A stretch of DNA of 64,000 nucleotides from Tubulanus polymorphus (GCF_964204645.1 NC_134025.1:17822001-17886000); one strand, 5' to 3'; positions 44,983 through 55,933 are shown, counted from the stretch's first letter. Numbers and translations are program-made. Notes: generated by a model not told the origin, from the letters alone.

Positions 44983-46909
44983 TCATAATCCATTCTCTTT
45001 TGTTTCTTCTCTTTTAAATATTAAGTATTCATCTAAATTGCAACCATAAGCAACTGTGTGTATACCATCATCTAAAATATATCTTTTATCATCAAATGGG
45101 TTTAGACTTATCTTCTCTATCTCTTCAATAAACATTTCATGATCTTCAGATCTTAAACATTTCATCTTGTGTTTTCTAACTTTTTCATTGAATATACAAT
45201 TGATGTAATCTTTGAAATGAATATTCTTTTCTACTACACTTTTGGTTATTCCTTTTAACTTTTTAGCTTCATGAGTTTTAGTTCTATAACTATACATTTT
45301 AGATCGAATACCTATAAATTCTATCATTTCTTCACCTCCTAATTCATCTTTGAATTTACCAGGCACCTTTTTATTATCATTGTTAAACAATTCATGATCT
45401 TTCGGATAATTACTAAAATCAAAATGATGTTTTAATGTTTTTAAATCATCTGTTATGTTATTAGTTTTTATCTTTAATATGTAAGAATCTGTATCAAAAT
45501 ATAAGATTTCTATATGCTTTTCTCCAAAATGAGGTTGTAATACGTTATAATAGAATCTTTGATATTTCTAAAACTGAAGCACCGACATAGACTGGTTTAT
45601 TAAATTTCATAGAAGTTCTTCTCATTTTAACTGCAGCTAAATTTTCATCAAATATTCTGTTACCTATGAACTTAGGATATGTTTGTAAATGTCTAATTCT
45701 TTTACCAGTACTAACTAACTCAATATCATTTCTATTTCTGATATTTTTACAAGTCTTACCATAGAATGCATTATTCATTAACTTGAAGAAATCTTTTTCG
45801 AAATCAGTTTTAGCTTTAGTTCTCTGTTTGGTGTTAAAATCTATATATTTTTCTAACCATTTAGATTGACTGAATGAAATATATCTATGCACTTTTTTAC
45901 AATCATTCCTTGATTCAAATAAAACTTCAACATTCTATAATGCACTACCTAATTATATTTATCTACCTGAGTTACCATTAACTTTTCTGTATGAATATGA
46001 TTTTCAGGTTTAATTCTTCATGTGTTACAGTTTTATGTTCGGGACAGTATGCTAGATTTCTAGATTTAAATTTAATGTTTTCAGGGTATTCCAAGTCTAC
46101 AACAAAGAAGTAACCAGTCTCTGAATCATCTGCAATATCTAGAATTCTTTTAGAATTAGATTATTTGCATCTATATATAATAACTTATATCCAGGATTAT
46201 CATTTACATTGAAATATCTATCACCTAATACACCTGAAACTCCTCCTCTTATAGATTTTTCAAATAACAATAATTGATCTATATTTGTTAATAAATCCAT
46301 TTTTATATCTGAAAATTTTAAACCACCATCCCAAGTTAATCCTGGGCTAGCATAACAATGACATGGATCAATATTAAAATATTTTCGATTTACATCTCTA
46401 AACCTTTCAAATATATATGTTAATAATAATATATCTGATTTTAAATATGAATCTACTAATTGTCCATGATTTTTTATTTTGAAATGATTCCAAATATTCA
46501 ATGTTCTATTATAAACTTCATATTTAACATATTCGGATCATAAATCATCATAGAATTGTTCTTTTAGTAATTGAGTCATATTAAAATCATTATGATTTTT
46601 ATAAAATGAATATGGAATTGCTCCTTTATATCTCATTAAATGAAAATCATCATCATTTGGATAGTGTTGCTTTAATATTTTTAATTCATCATCAACTAAA
46701 GATTTTGACCAATTATCTAATGAACTACTTAAAAATTTATATGAATCTATAAATCTTAGACATCCAAATTGGAAAGATATATAATTCTCAGATGTTTTAG
46801 CTAACATTTTAAATTCCAGCTGCTTCTCTAGCAACGAACTAAAATATTCAATTAAATCATCATACAATATTCTGGCCAACCAGGTTATGGTATAAGGATC
46901 TGTGTCCAT
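44983..46909 (-). pseudogene. Protein-primed family B DNA polymerase, intein-free copy
   Basis: On the minus strand: AKTSENYISFQFGCLRFIDS, YKGAIPYSFYKN, IWNHFKIKNHGQLVDSYLKS, CHCYASPGLTWDGGLKFSD, motif A region LLYIDANNLILKEF, motif B KLMNNAFYGKTCKNIRNR, uninterrupted motif C EILYFDTDSYILK (about 45485-45510), and the end PGKFKDELGGEEMIEFIG, SYRTKTHEAKKLK. Frameshifts near 46140 and 45545 and a stop near 46540 break it. The N-terminal exonuclease part is missing; the frame at the start (MDTDPYTITWLARILYDD) may include flanking host sequence. Confidence 0.85.
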
Positions 46910-47075
46910 TGGGAAGATTCAACTTGACAAAGCCACAGCAATAAACTTCAAAAAATCCTTTGGATTTAATGTTAACTGTTCCTACAACATATGCATATGA
47001 AATCAACCGATTCGAACTAATTTTTACAAAGCTAAAAAATGCTCTGAAGTGCTTCAGATTACACTAAATACTTAC
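46910..47075. other. Junction of Polinton copy B with host gene DNA
   Basis: On the minus strand ATATGTTGTAG resembles a splice acceptor followed by an open stretch EQLTLNPKDFLKFIAVALSS and a stop, leading into MDTDPYT at 46909. It may be a further host exon cut by the Polinton, but the reading phase does not match the exon at 47076-47163. Confidence 0.35.
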
Positions 47076-47163
47076 GGCTCCTGATTATAAATCATTCTGA
47101 ACAGCCCTGTTAGAAGCTCCTCAGCTTCTTGCTGATGACGAATATCGCCACCAGGAATAATGT
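47076..47163 (-). CDS. Host exon, ubiquitin-specific-protease-like (QQ box)
   Basis: Minus strand: acceptor TTGCTTTCAG, 88-nt exon, donor GTAAGTATTT. In phase with the exon at 47343-47470 it reads IIPGGDIRHQQEAEELLTGL and FRMIYNQEP. HQQEAEELL resembles the QQDAxEFL box of peptidase C19 deubiquitinases, though FL is replaced by LL. The exon lies in a Polinton-flanked gene piece; the next exon downstream is not secure. Confidence 0.6.
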
Positions 47164-47342
47164 CTGAAAGCAATGAAAGGCAATTAAAGCTAACACCAAA
47201 CTGCAACTTTTGCACGAAACATCTGTAACCCCTTAAATGTCCTTATCTTATTCTAAATAAATTTGAGTCTATGCCCCAGTAGTCAGAAATGAACTTGGAT
47301 ATTGCATTCTTCATACAGTTTAAAAGAGGAATTAAGACTTAC

Positions 47343-47470
47343 CATTTACCAGATAAAAAAGCTCTTTGTGGTAGCCACTAAAGCAGTGGTCTAGTATAAA
47401 AATTATGCAATCATCGACTGCATCTACAACAGGAACATGAAAATTATTCAATGTTCTACTTGCTGCAAGA
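47343..47470 (-). CDS. Host exon of the same gene
   Basis: Minus strand: acceptor AAAATGTAG, 128-nt exon, donor GTAAGTCTTA. Reads LAASRTLNNFHVPVVDAVDD, CIIFILDHCFSGYHKELFYL and VN, with one nucleotide left over. Together with the first two of the next exon this makes an Asp codon, so the phases of the two exons fit. That phase match across a 179-bp intron is good evidence for a real spliced gene. Confidence 0.65.
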
Positions 47471-47594
47471 CTACATTTTATATTATCATCGAATGTACAT
47501 GTATCTTAAAAAAAACCTTGAAATTACACAGCATAAATGATTTCTTTTTAACATGATCACGATTGGTAGAACACTATATCCGTGTTGACGCGAT
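47471..47594. other. Intron sequence
   Basis: Between the host exon at 47343-47470 and the palindrome. No feature recognised. Confidence 0.4.
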
Positions 47595-47764
47595 GAGGAG
47601 AGAATCCCACAATGATAATAAAAAGTCCGAAAATGAAACTTCGAGATAGTAGTTTATTTCAACGTTTCGACTATATCTAGGGATATAGTCGAAACGTTGA
47701 AATAAACTACTATCTCGAAGTTTCATTTTCGGACTTTTTATTATCATTGTGGGATTCTCTCCTC
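47595..47764. repeat. Perfect 170-bp palindrome
   Basis: Two 83-bp arms (47595-47677 and 47682-47764) with a 4-nt centre TAGG. The left arm begins GAGGAGAGAATCCCACAATG and the right arm ends with its exact complement; I found no mismatch. It contains AACGTTTCGACTATAT, a word type seen in invertebrate fold-back repeats. It lies in what would be an intron of the host gene. Confidence 0.95.
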
Positions 47765-47862
47765 TTCTTTTTAACATGTTCAATTTACTCCAGCTGACAA
47801 CGTAACACGCAAGGTTCTATTATCTTACAGGCATACCTGTTAATATTTGAGGTCATACTCAC

Positions 47863-47997
47863 ATTAAACTGTGCTGCTGTGTGCAAATATTTGCTCTCTA
47901 AAACATGGCAAGGCCTCCAAACATTGAATTATCGCATTCAAGTAACATCTACTTGCATTTAGATTGTTTTGCCCTTTAGGTTCCATATTTACCAGAA
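47863..47997 (-). CDS. Candidate host exon with a Cys box of ubiquitin-specific proteases
   Basis: Minus strand: acceptor ACTTTCAG, donor GTGAGTATG. Reads MEPKGQNNLNASRCYLNAII then QCLEALPCFREQIFAHSS. CYLNAIIQCL matches the catalytic-Cys box of peptidase C19 enzymes (N-x-x-x-x-CYLNA-x-x-QCL). The Gly-Leu and Thr before the Cys are not the usual ones. A TAA codon sits just before the donor, and the phase does not fit the exon at 47343-47470. Either an exon lies between, the donor is elsewhere, or the gene is dying. Confidence 0.5.
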
Positions 47998-48299
47998 CTG
48001 AAAGTAAAAACGTTTTATCATCAATTCGGTCGTAGATAACTGTGCTTCAATTATCTGTATATGATAATGATAATGAGACATATCAATATCTGTATTCATA
48101 TATAGGCCTATATACCTGGCGGCATATAGCTGGCCTGGAGAAAATATTTCTACTCGAATTAAATATGTTTATTTCATCATTTCAGTCAGATAAACCAACT
48201 TGAATCAAATCGACCTTGGTCATTTTCCGAACTTTTCCATACCTCAGGATGAGATCGTGACATCAACCCGTAAACAGCATCATACCCGCATGGTGCCAT
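47998..48299. other. Interval without a recognised gene
   Basis: Probably intron upstream of the Cys-box exon. TAGGCCTA occurs at 48103. The copia fragment begins at about 48300. Confidence 0.5.
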
Positions 48300-49444
48300 A
48301 ATACGCATGCGTGAACCCGGTGGACTTAGAAAATCCAAAGACAAATGTTTCGGCCTCACGTGTACTCAAAGCTACAGTTTGCTGTTTACGGCTTTTCCAA
48401 GAAATTGGTGCACCCTTTTCACATAAACTATAACAATATCCGGTTATGCTCCGGCGATCCGAGGATGCAGCCCAATCGGCATCACAATATCCTACAATAC
48501 TTCCAAAACATCACTCGTTATCTAAACTCTAACTTTTTACACCTTGTTCCCTTCAGATAACGTAAAACACGTTTTACAATACTTAAGGCTCGTTCAGTTG
48601 GACTAGACATAAACTGAGACAGCTTGGTAAAAATGTAAGAAATATCTGGTCTAGTGCCAGTCATAATCTAAATAAGACTCCCTAACATCTCACGATATAA
48701 CTATGTTTTTTTTCCAGTTAACAAGATATAAGATTCATCACTCAAGAGTTTAGTATAAGATAACTCACACGGTGTCGATCTAGATTTAGATTTACAGTTT
48801 TTCATATTAAATTTCTCAAGAATTCGATCGATATACAGAGTTTGGTTCATTGAAATATCATCCACTTCATGTGTAAATTCCATACCAAGAAACCATAATA
48901 TACTTCCTAAATCTTTCATCTTGAACCTAGTTCCTAAAGAACTTTTAATAGAGTTTAATGCATCATTACAATTAGTAGCTATTGTAATATCATCGACCCA
49001 TATAACTAGAACAGTCCATGATTAACCATCGAACTTAGTATAAACACAATTATCACTTTGTGATTGAGTAAAACCCAGTGAAATAAATAATTCGTGCAGT
49101 AAAACTTTCCAATTATGACCACTCTGTCTTAATCCGTAGATGGATTTCTTTAATTTTAAAACTACTCGTTCACCAGATTCACCTTTTACCTCAGACCCTT
49201 TAGGTTGTTCAATACACAGTTCCCTCTCTACAGGGGCATTAAGGAATGCAGACTTCCATCTGATGGATTTTTAAATCATGCTGTACTGCTCATTGTATTA
49301 GCATTCTAATCGAGGTAAGTCGAGCAGTTGGAGAGAAAGTACCATTTTCACTGTAGTCAACTCCTAAAACCTGATTGTAACCCTTTGCTACATATATAGC
49401 TTTGTATTGTTCATTGCCCTCTGAGTCATTTTTAATAGTGTACA
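48300..49444 (-). pseudogene. Copia RT and RNase H remnant
   Basis: Minus strand pieces: RWVYTIKNDSEGNEQYKAIY, VAKGYNQVLGVDY, FSPTARLTSIRMLIQ, then MKDLGSILWFLGMEFTHEVD and LYIDRILEKFNMKNC. MLGSLI...MTGTRPDISYIF and SPTERALSIVKRVLRYLKGT follow, and finally the RNase H part with TVALSTREAE near 48345. Stops and shifts throughout. This copy keeps the RNase H part that the first copia element lacks. Confidence 0.85.
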
Positions 49445-49453
49445 CCCATCGTG

Positions 49454-51824
49454 CGGTTCCTGAACTTCGCTGAAAAAGCTGAATCACTGAAACGCTGAAA
49501 CGCTGAAATAAAAACGCTGAAATTTCAGGGAATTTCCGAAAAACGCCGAAATTTCAGGGAATTCCCGAAAAACGCTGAAATCGTGCTAGGTACCAACAAT
49601 ACACGTTTTGAAATATTTTCCGGGCCGGTGTCCGCTGCCGAGTCCTGAACCGTGTTTTAGTCTCTACCTTCGGTTACAGAGACACGCATGGACAGTATGT
49701 GTGGAGTATACTTCTAGAGGGCCACTTGTTGGACAAATTAATTCGCTTGGAATCCGGATTTTTAATGCATACAGGCAGCATAATGAGGAAAACCCATACA
49801 CAAACCGTGCAAGCCAACTTAAACACTATGCTCCATATTCCCTGCAAGACGCAAAATATCTTATTTGAACGTTCATGTATAAAACATGGAGCAACTTTTC
49901 TTTTGTCAACACGTTGATGGGCGACGGACTATGTCACTATGGTATTCTCTGAAGGAGGTAAATTAAATTTGACAGCTAGTTATATAAATGATGCAGCTTT
50001 TGGACAAAAGGGATCTAACTAAATTTCTTTTTAATTCACTGTGGAATGGAATGGAATGGATTGACGCCAATGGCATGCAGTAGGCCCCTACGTATGGGTC
50101 ATACTGATTAGCGTCAACCAATTAATCTAAATCGGGCTAACCATTCAACAACTGTGAATAATTTATTTGCTGTGGCGTGATAATAATTAGTTTTTTTGAA
50201 GAAATGACATACCAACTGTTAGAAAAATGTACCGATTCTTATTTTTAGACTACTACTGAATCTATAAAAGGAGGAGTCATAGACAAAGTTGATTTGCTTA
50301 GCTGGTGACACTTCTTGTCAAGTACATCATCTCAAGTACTGGGTGTTTTGTAAGTTTAATTTCAGTATTTATTTACTAAGTGCTGTTCTCTCGGACCTCA
50401 GTGCTTTCAAACTAGGCCCACCCCATAGGCTATATAGTCCAGGGTGTATTAGCCACTATTCTTTTATATCCGACTAAAATGCACCTTTTTCTATTTTTAG
50501 ATTCAGGCTTAGAATGTGCAAATTTTTTGAGATACTGAGAAATCAGATGGCACCAGTAAACTTCAACTGCGAAATTTGCAGCAGGATAGCTGAACGACAC
50601 AATTTTTAAAAATAAAATGGCTATTCGAATGCTATTTCAATAATAACTTGATTCAACCAGAGAGAAATAAGTCAATTGCGGATGTACAGTACACCCACTT
50701 TTCTTCCCTGTTTCCTGGTACCAAATTTTTAGTCTTAAGCTAAGCGATATTCTAAGGTATACTAGTGGCTTTCATTAGAATATGAAGCAATGGAACCAGA
50801 ATTCTAGCCAGAGTTAAGCGAACTATTGATTCTGATATAATGTAAGAACTGATTTCCTTTGTATACTCTTGCAGAATGTGTTATGTATTATTTCAAGCTG
50901 TTAAATAATATAGTTAGACAAATGTCCAATTATTGGATCTTTCTTGTTGACTCGTTTAATTTTGTGAGTTAAGATTTCCAGTCAATCCACAATGTGCAGT
51001 GCCTAGCCTTCATCTACACTAAAGCCATGCCTGTGTATGGGAAAAAAATATCGGTCGACTCCTATAGGCCAGACACATCAAAGCATGCAATACATTGCAG
51101 ATAGTAGTCTACGGCAAGTCGAAAGTAAACCAGGTTTTACCCCGTACCCCACCCGGGAACAAAGACACTTAAAGATTCCTTCCTCCTTGTAGAAATTGTA
51201 GAAATATGACACCCAATTGTAGCAATGCTAAGTACAGTATACTATGACGGTTGAACCTTTATTAACGAATTTCAATGACACCGAAAATAGAATCAAAATA
51301 ATCATTAGTTCCATGCTAGCACTTAATTTGGGTTATCAGGTTCAGCCTAACTGTACTTTCATTCAGCTACTACTTGTATGAGACTTGGCAATGATAAGTT
51401 GCAAGAAATCACCAAACATAAGAAAAAATATTGTGAATTAATATTACTGTGATTAAGAATTTATTCAAATGAAGTGATAACTTCATTGTTAGATCGTACC
51501 GGTATATGCACATACAACTATGGCAAAAAACACATCTAACAATCCACGCAATCCGCAATCGATCAAGTCGATCATGACGACGACCTTAAGGCATGTCTCT
51601 GTAACCGAAGGTAGAGCATAAAACACGGTTCAGGACTCGTCAGCGGACGACGGCCCGGAAAACATTTCAAAACGTGTATTGTCGGTACCTAGCACGATTT
51701 CAGCGTTTTTCGGGAATTCCCTGAAATTTCGGCGTTTTTCGGAAATTCCCTGAAATTTCAGCGTTTTTATTTCAGCGTTTCAGCTTTTCAGTGTTTCAGC
51801 TTTTTCAGCGAAGTTCAGGAACCG
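49454..51824. mobile_element. MULE-like element, 2371 bp, long inverted repeats, 9-bp target duplication
   Basis: Ends CGGTTCCTGAACTTCGCTGA and its exact complement. Arms of about 235 bp (49454-49689 and about 51590-51824) contain tandem GAAACGCTGAAACGCTGAA words. CCCATCGTG at 49445-49453 and 51825-51833 is a 9-bp target duplication inside the copia sequence. Long arms plus a 9-bp duplication fit the Mutator (MULE) superfamily. The 1.9 kb between the arms shows no transposase: short open frames only, and a few GGAAT repeats near 50042. Probably non-autonomous. Confidence 0.85.
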
Positions 51825-51833
51825 CCCATCGTG

Positions 51834-52889
51834 CCCTAATCGTGCCCGTCTAACTAATCCATTTTCTCGTGTACCATCCGCCAGTTCGATATAGTGTTCT
51901 TGTGGATTAAATGTAGTATCCAAATTAATAAACTTCGATTCATCGATGATTATATGTGCCGTCGCACCAAAGTCGACGAGCATTCGATCGATAACAGTAC
52001 CCACACTTTATCCGTTATCGATGCTTGCTTGAAAGACGAAAGCACCGGCAACATTTTCCTCGGATTCCGTTTCCACTGATTTAGCCGCTGCACATTTATT
52101 TTTTGCGACAGTATTTAGTATCGTGTGTGGTACTACGACATGTAGTACGCCAATGATTATGTTGACCGGTTTTTGGTTGACGACAATATGCAGCCCGGTG
52201 GCCACGTTTCCCGCAGTTATAACATGTCATCTGCCGATCTCCCTGCTGGTTCTTATTTTGTTGTCGTACATCAACGGTTAAAATATTGTCATTCCTGATA
52301 GCAGTTTTAATTGTTTCCTCATAATTACGAAACACAACTTTGAATTCTGCAAATGTCGTTAACTCTTTTTGTGTAATAACAGTACAAAAAGATTTATACC
52401 CGTCTACTGGTAGACCTTTCATAGTCATAGAAATTAACAGAGCGTCACTTACGGTTTCACCTGCCGATTTTGACAAGGCAGCGACAGTCTCCGCTCTCAG
52501 GATATAATCCGTTACTGTCTCTTCCGAATGGGATTCTTGCTGAGCGTTGTAAGTACATGCACTGTATAGAGCGAAATTATCTTCGGTTTCCCGGTACTCA
52601 AATTATACTGTCGTAAAATCTTTAACGCGCTATATCCACCATCTTTCGCATCCCGCATTATTAACGAAAGGCTTCGGTCATCCACACACTGGACTAATTG
52701 GGCATACGCATCTTTATTCTTCTCGGGTTCTGCGGTCGTCACGGTATTCATTGTCACGACATTATGCAACTTTAAGATACGCATAGACCCGAGGAATTTT
52801 TCCTCCCGAAGTTCACGCTTCTGTTCATTTCCATCGAAGATCGGTTGCCGCGTCGCCCTGGGCCCATAACCTGTTGAATCCAAAGGCAT
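51834..52889 (-). pseudogene. Copia gag and protease remnant
   Basis: The ATG at 52889, inside the LTR, starts MPLDSTGYGPRATRQPIFDG across LTR and primer site, as in the first copia element. Gag pieces: CVDDRSLSLIMRDAKDGGY, GKPKIISLYT, LLISMTMKGLPVDGYKSFC. The knuckle is CYNCGKRGHRAAYC, with a second cysteine cluster after it, and the protease motif is MLVDFGATAHI. Frameshifts near 52560 and 52200 and a stop near 52005. It ends at the MULE target site. Confidence 0.85.
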
Positions 52890-53038
52890 ATTTCCTCGAT
52901 GGAAGCCGATAATCCTCAGTGTGTGAGAAAAGGTAGCAAACACGTCTTTTCAGTGTGATAATTCAGCCGGAAGAGAGAGGAATCCATTATTGCGAAATAA
53001 TAGAGTAGTACATAATTTTATCCACACGTGTCACCACC
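52872..53038 (-). repeat. 5' LTR of the second copia element (outer limit approximate)
   Basis: On the minus strand the LTR ends TTTGGATTCAACA, directly followed by ACC-less primer site GGTTATGGGCCCAGG (52857-52871), the same site as in the first copia element. The outer end near 53038 is a guess; it does not resemble the other LTR. Confidence 0.55.
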
Positions 53039-53065
53039 AACTGGCGTTACCATAAAATCCGGAAA

Positions 53066-53580
53066 ATGGCGAGCACGGCAATTACACCGAGAAGAGGTAC
53101 GCTGGCGAGAAAATTCAAAAAAGTGAGTGAATCGAGTTCAATACCGAAAGATCAAATTGCGGTCAGCATACCTGCTGGTCAGAAGGTCAGTTTGATGGAT
53201 ATAGAAGCCCAGGTTAGGAAGCAGAACGGTCAGATTAGTACCAAAAACATAATCATTAGTTCACCCGGAGTCACCAAGAACAATAACAATATGGCGGTCA
53301 CGAAAAACGACGCATATTTTACGGTTTGAAGGAAACGACAGACGAGAACCCTGAAATAGTAATCAAAAATTTCATCCAGGTTGAGCTGGACCTTCCATCT
53401 GCAGAGATGGAATTCGCAAGAGCCCATCGCATGGGTAGCGTAAAGAAAGACAAAGTCCGCCCGATCGTAGTGAAGTTTGAAAAATACAAAGACCGAGAAA
53501 CTGTTAGATCTTCAGCGAATAAACTCAAAGGAAAAAAACTTCAGTATTTCGGAACAACTCCCGAAGGAGTGGTAGGATAA
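53066..53580 (+). pseudogene. LINE ORF1-like protein, one frameshift
   Basis: RNA-binding protein of the retrotransposon. The first frame opens MASTAITPRRGTLARKFKKV. After a shift near 53315 the second frame has FIQVELDLPSAEMEFARAHR, VRPIVVKFEKYKDRETVRSS and ANKLKGKKLQYFG. The series acidic helix, RAHRMG, KxRPIVVKF and KDRExVRS is the pattern of L1-type/Tx1-type ORF1 RNA-recognition domains. The frame ends at 53578-53580. Confidence 0.7.
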
Positions 53581-54598
53581 GACGAGATCACTGATTCCGA
53601 AGAATCGGAATGCGAAAGCTAATGGAAACAAGGTATATTTCTAAAAGGAAATATACTGAGACAGGTGGTTTTGCAAAGTCATTAAAAATCATGATCAAAT
53701 GCTTTTAAGGATACAATTCTTCTGACTTTGGAGGGAGAAGTCATAAAGAATGAATAAATTTATGAAGATTAAGAAATCGGTAATAAACGAACAGTTTAAA
53801 AGCGGAAGCACCCGTCGCGATAAAATAAAGATTTGAATATTACAAAATTATTATCTAAAACGGAATGAAAAGAAACGAATGCTACCGTTGATAGTATTCA
53901 CGTACAAATTGTAGAATGAGAATAGAAAATTTAATTGAAGACAAGTCACGAGAAGAGCAAAGAGATTTAGACAACCAATCCGGCGGCTTGAAATAAAGAA
54001 ACTCCTTAAAATGAATAAACTCGAATGCAAGATCTTTGTTTAATTACAAGGGTAGACCTAAGGTTCATCTAAATCTATATTTTTGAATTTAGAAATCAGG
54101 GGATCTAAAAATAGTATTCATCATTAGCGGGACGTCGATTCAGCAATTAATTTTTCAGGGAAGAGCCGCTCAGCCATTTCCGAAAGGGAATTGCGCATCA
54201 TCCGTGAGTATCGCAAAAATTATCTCATTGCTAATTAAAGTTGAAAAATAAGATGCATGTACGTTGTTTTCTGAATACTAAAAGATTCTTAATTTTATTT
54301 GTGTTCTGTCTACTTAATTGCGGAAATCCGATGTATTTGCAGTACTGGGAACAATAAAGTATTGAATTAGTAATAATTAAGTATATTTAAGTTTTAATAA
54401 AGTATATTTGAACTTGAATTGAGCGCACTAGGTGGTAGTATTGGAAGACACCAGGCGGTTTGATCATCTAAATATGCTTCAGCGCCGTGGGGCTGTCGCA
54501 AAAAGGCTGTATTTGTACGCGATAAACTCATTATTGACGGGAAAGAGCATAAACTGATAACGCCCATGGACACGAAGTAGGATATCGATGAGACCAAC
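53581..54598. other. Interval between LINE ORF1 and endonuclease remnant
   Basis: No coding signal except FVRDKLIIDGKEHKLITPMD near 54510-54570, which resembles the end of an ORF1 protein in a LINE with two frames. The rest is AT-rich. Confidence 0.4.
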
Positions 54599-54720
54599 TT
54601 TAAGATAGGTGCTATCAATGTTTGCAGACTATTATCTAAATTAACGAAACCGGACTTTGTGGAATATACGAAAAATTTTGACTTTCTTTGCGTTTCTGAA
54701 ACAAAAACTGATGACGTCGA
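54599..54720 (+). pseudogene. LINE endonuclease domain, N-terminal fragment
   Basis: Reads INVCRLLSKLTKPDFVEYTK, then DFLCVSETKTDDVEVI, up to the palindrome. The N-terminal Asn, and Glu in the SETK motif, match the start of the apurinic-type endonuclease of CR1/L2-like elements. The rest of ORF2, including the RT, is missing. Confidence 0.7.
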
Positions 54721-54844
54721 AGTAATAGGGTATTAGTTGTTCTATACCAAAGGTCGAAGGGTCGAGAAATAAATTCTCGCACACTCGAATTTATTTTTCG
54801 ACCTCTCAACCTTTGTTATAGAACAACTAATACCCTATAACTTC
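54719..54844. repeat. Palindrome with Polinton-type outer words
   Basis: The inner arms, 54735-54828, begin AGTTGTTCTATACCAAAGGT and end ACAACT, with an AG...CT border like Polinton ends. GGGTATT extends the palindrome outward on each side to about 54719 and 54844. Its outer 30 bp match the outer arms of the palindrome at 28551-28930, but the interiors differ. Likely a collapsed pair of terminal repeats at the left edge of copy C. Confidence 0.75.
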
Positions 54845-55190
54845 TACATAATCACGAGTCTCATAAATTTACAAGCCTCAACACGTTGAGTATTGTTGAT
54901 TCTAGATGGATGGTTCTAGAAAACTACTCTAGCCAATCACAGTTGAGTATTACTCTAGCCAATCACAGTTGAGTATTCCCTATTATTCTAGCCAATCACA
55001 AGCCTCAACACGTTGAGTATTCCCTATTACACTAGCCAATCACAAGCCTCATAATTTACAAGCCTCAACACGCAGCTGGGTTTTCCCCACTGTTGAGTTG
55101 TATCAATAGGAGGGATGCACACGTGGTGGGACTCATACGTGGCGGCGGGACGCGTTGAGAGGTAAGTGTTATGTTCAGTTTTAATAAATA
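54845..55190. repeat. Short tandem repeats between palindrome and copy C genes
   Basis: Four irregular copies of CTAGCCAATCACA followed by GTTGAGTATT or AGCCTCAACACG words (54935-55075), then a GC-richer stretch to about 55160. CCAAT-box-like words occur in each unit, but promoter function is not shown. Confidence 0.7.
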
Positions 55191-55204
55191 AATTTGATAT
55201 TTAA

Positions 55205-55558
55205 ATGGAGAGTAAACAAGTACAAAGTGAGAACAACAAATCATTTCTAGATAGAATTAAAGATATCACAAATGCTAAATCTGTAGATTATAAGTTTAAG
55301 AAGTTGAATGAACTAACAATTCATAAGAAATATTTAATTACTAATATTGATACAGTTACTAATAGATATGGAGATAAATTAGTTATTCACTTAGAATATG
55401 AAGGATTGAAAGGAAATACATATAAATTCAGAACATATTTACCAGATAGATTTCATAGATTATCAAGTGAAGATTAAGAAGAATTATGTTCTGGAGATTT
55501 CTATTTCATATATAAGGGTAAAAATGAAAAAGGACACCATGAAATAGATTTCGAATAA
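55205..55558 (+). pseudogene. Small conserved Polinton protein (MESKQ gene), one stop
   Basis: 117 codons, open except for a TAA at 55475-55477 after HRLSSED; in copy B the codon here encodes Leu. It then continues EELCSGDFYFIYKGKN and ends HHEIDFE. About 90% alike to 44580-44933 by eye. The strong conservation between decayed copies suggests they separated shortly before or after inactivation. Confidence 0.75.
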
Positions 55559-55572
55559 AATATGTAAAATAA

Positions 55573-55923
55573 ATGGTAGAATTAAAAGAATATAGAATAT
55601 TTGTTGATTCAAGAAGACTTACAAATTATAAATCACATTATTTACTAGTTCAATTAGATAGAGCATTTAAGAATTGTGTAGATTTAAAATTAGTAAATGT
55701 AAGTTTATGTAATTCTTTTTATAATATAACGGATAAAACTATTGAAGATAATACTTTTTAAATTCATATTAGAAATATAAACAAACGGTTTCATCTAATT
55801 TTATATTTTATCTATTCTATTTTTTTTAATATAATTTTGAAACACTAGCTCAAGAAATTAATCGAAGAGCACGGTTGAAAATTAGAAGAGATGATAAATT
55901 TTTAATTAGATTTATAAAAAAGT
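55573..55923 (+). pseudogene. Penton-like capsid protein, decayed
   Basis: MVELKEYRIFVDSRRLTNYK, YLLVQLDRAFKNCVDLKLVN, VSLCNSFYNITDKTIEDNTF, then stops and shifts. EINRRARLKI-like sequence follows near 55855-55885. Homologue of 44036-44562. The first 62 codons are better kept here, the C-terminal part better in copy B. Confidence 0.55.
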
Positions 55924-55933
55924 GATAGCACAA

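Larger units (their letters stand above)
38786..46909 (-). mobile_element. Polinton copy B, nearly full set of right-arm genes
   Basis: On the plus strand: HNH nuclease, spacer, conserved protein, membrane protein, integrase, ATPase. Then the repeat array, then on the minus strand: C2H2 protein end, penton-like protein, small conserved protein and polymerase. The large block from after the penton gene through the major capsid to most of the C2H2 gene is deleted at about 44002-44036. The right edge (polymerase N-terminus) is cut near 46815-46909 against host DNA. Read on the minus strand this is the same order as copy A. Confidence 0.85.
48300..53038 (-). mobile_element. Second copia element, minus strand, deleted and interrupted
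   Basis: Minus strand: part of the 5' LTR, primer site, gag and protease (52889 to about 51834), then the MULE-like insertion (49454-51824), then RT and RNase H remnants (49444 to about 48300). The integrase gene is missing between protease and RT, so a deletion preceded or accompanied the insertion. No 3' LTR was recognised. Older than the copia element at 16383-20612, as all frames are broken. Confidence 0.85.
53040..54720 (+). mobile_element. Non-LTR retrotransposon, 5' part
   Basis: An ORF1-like gene at the left and the start of an endonuclease gene at the right, on the plus strand. It is cut at about 54720 by the Polinton-related palindrome. The interval 53581-54420 carries no recognised coding signal. 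Confidence 0.65.

Noticed and set aside
54394-54618. Minus-strand open frame near the LINE endonuclease
   Set aside because: The plus strand gives a recognisable endonuclease start; the minus frame has no motif.
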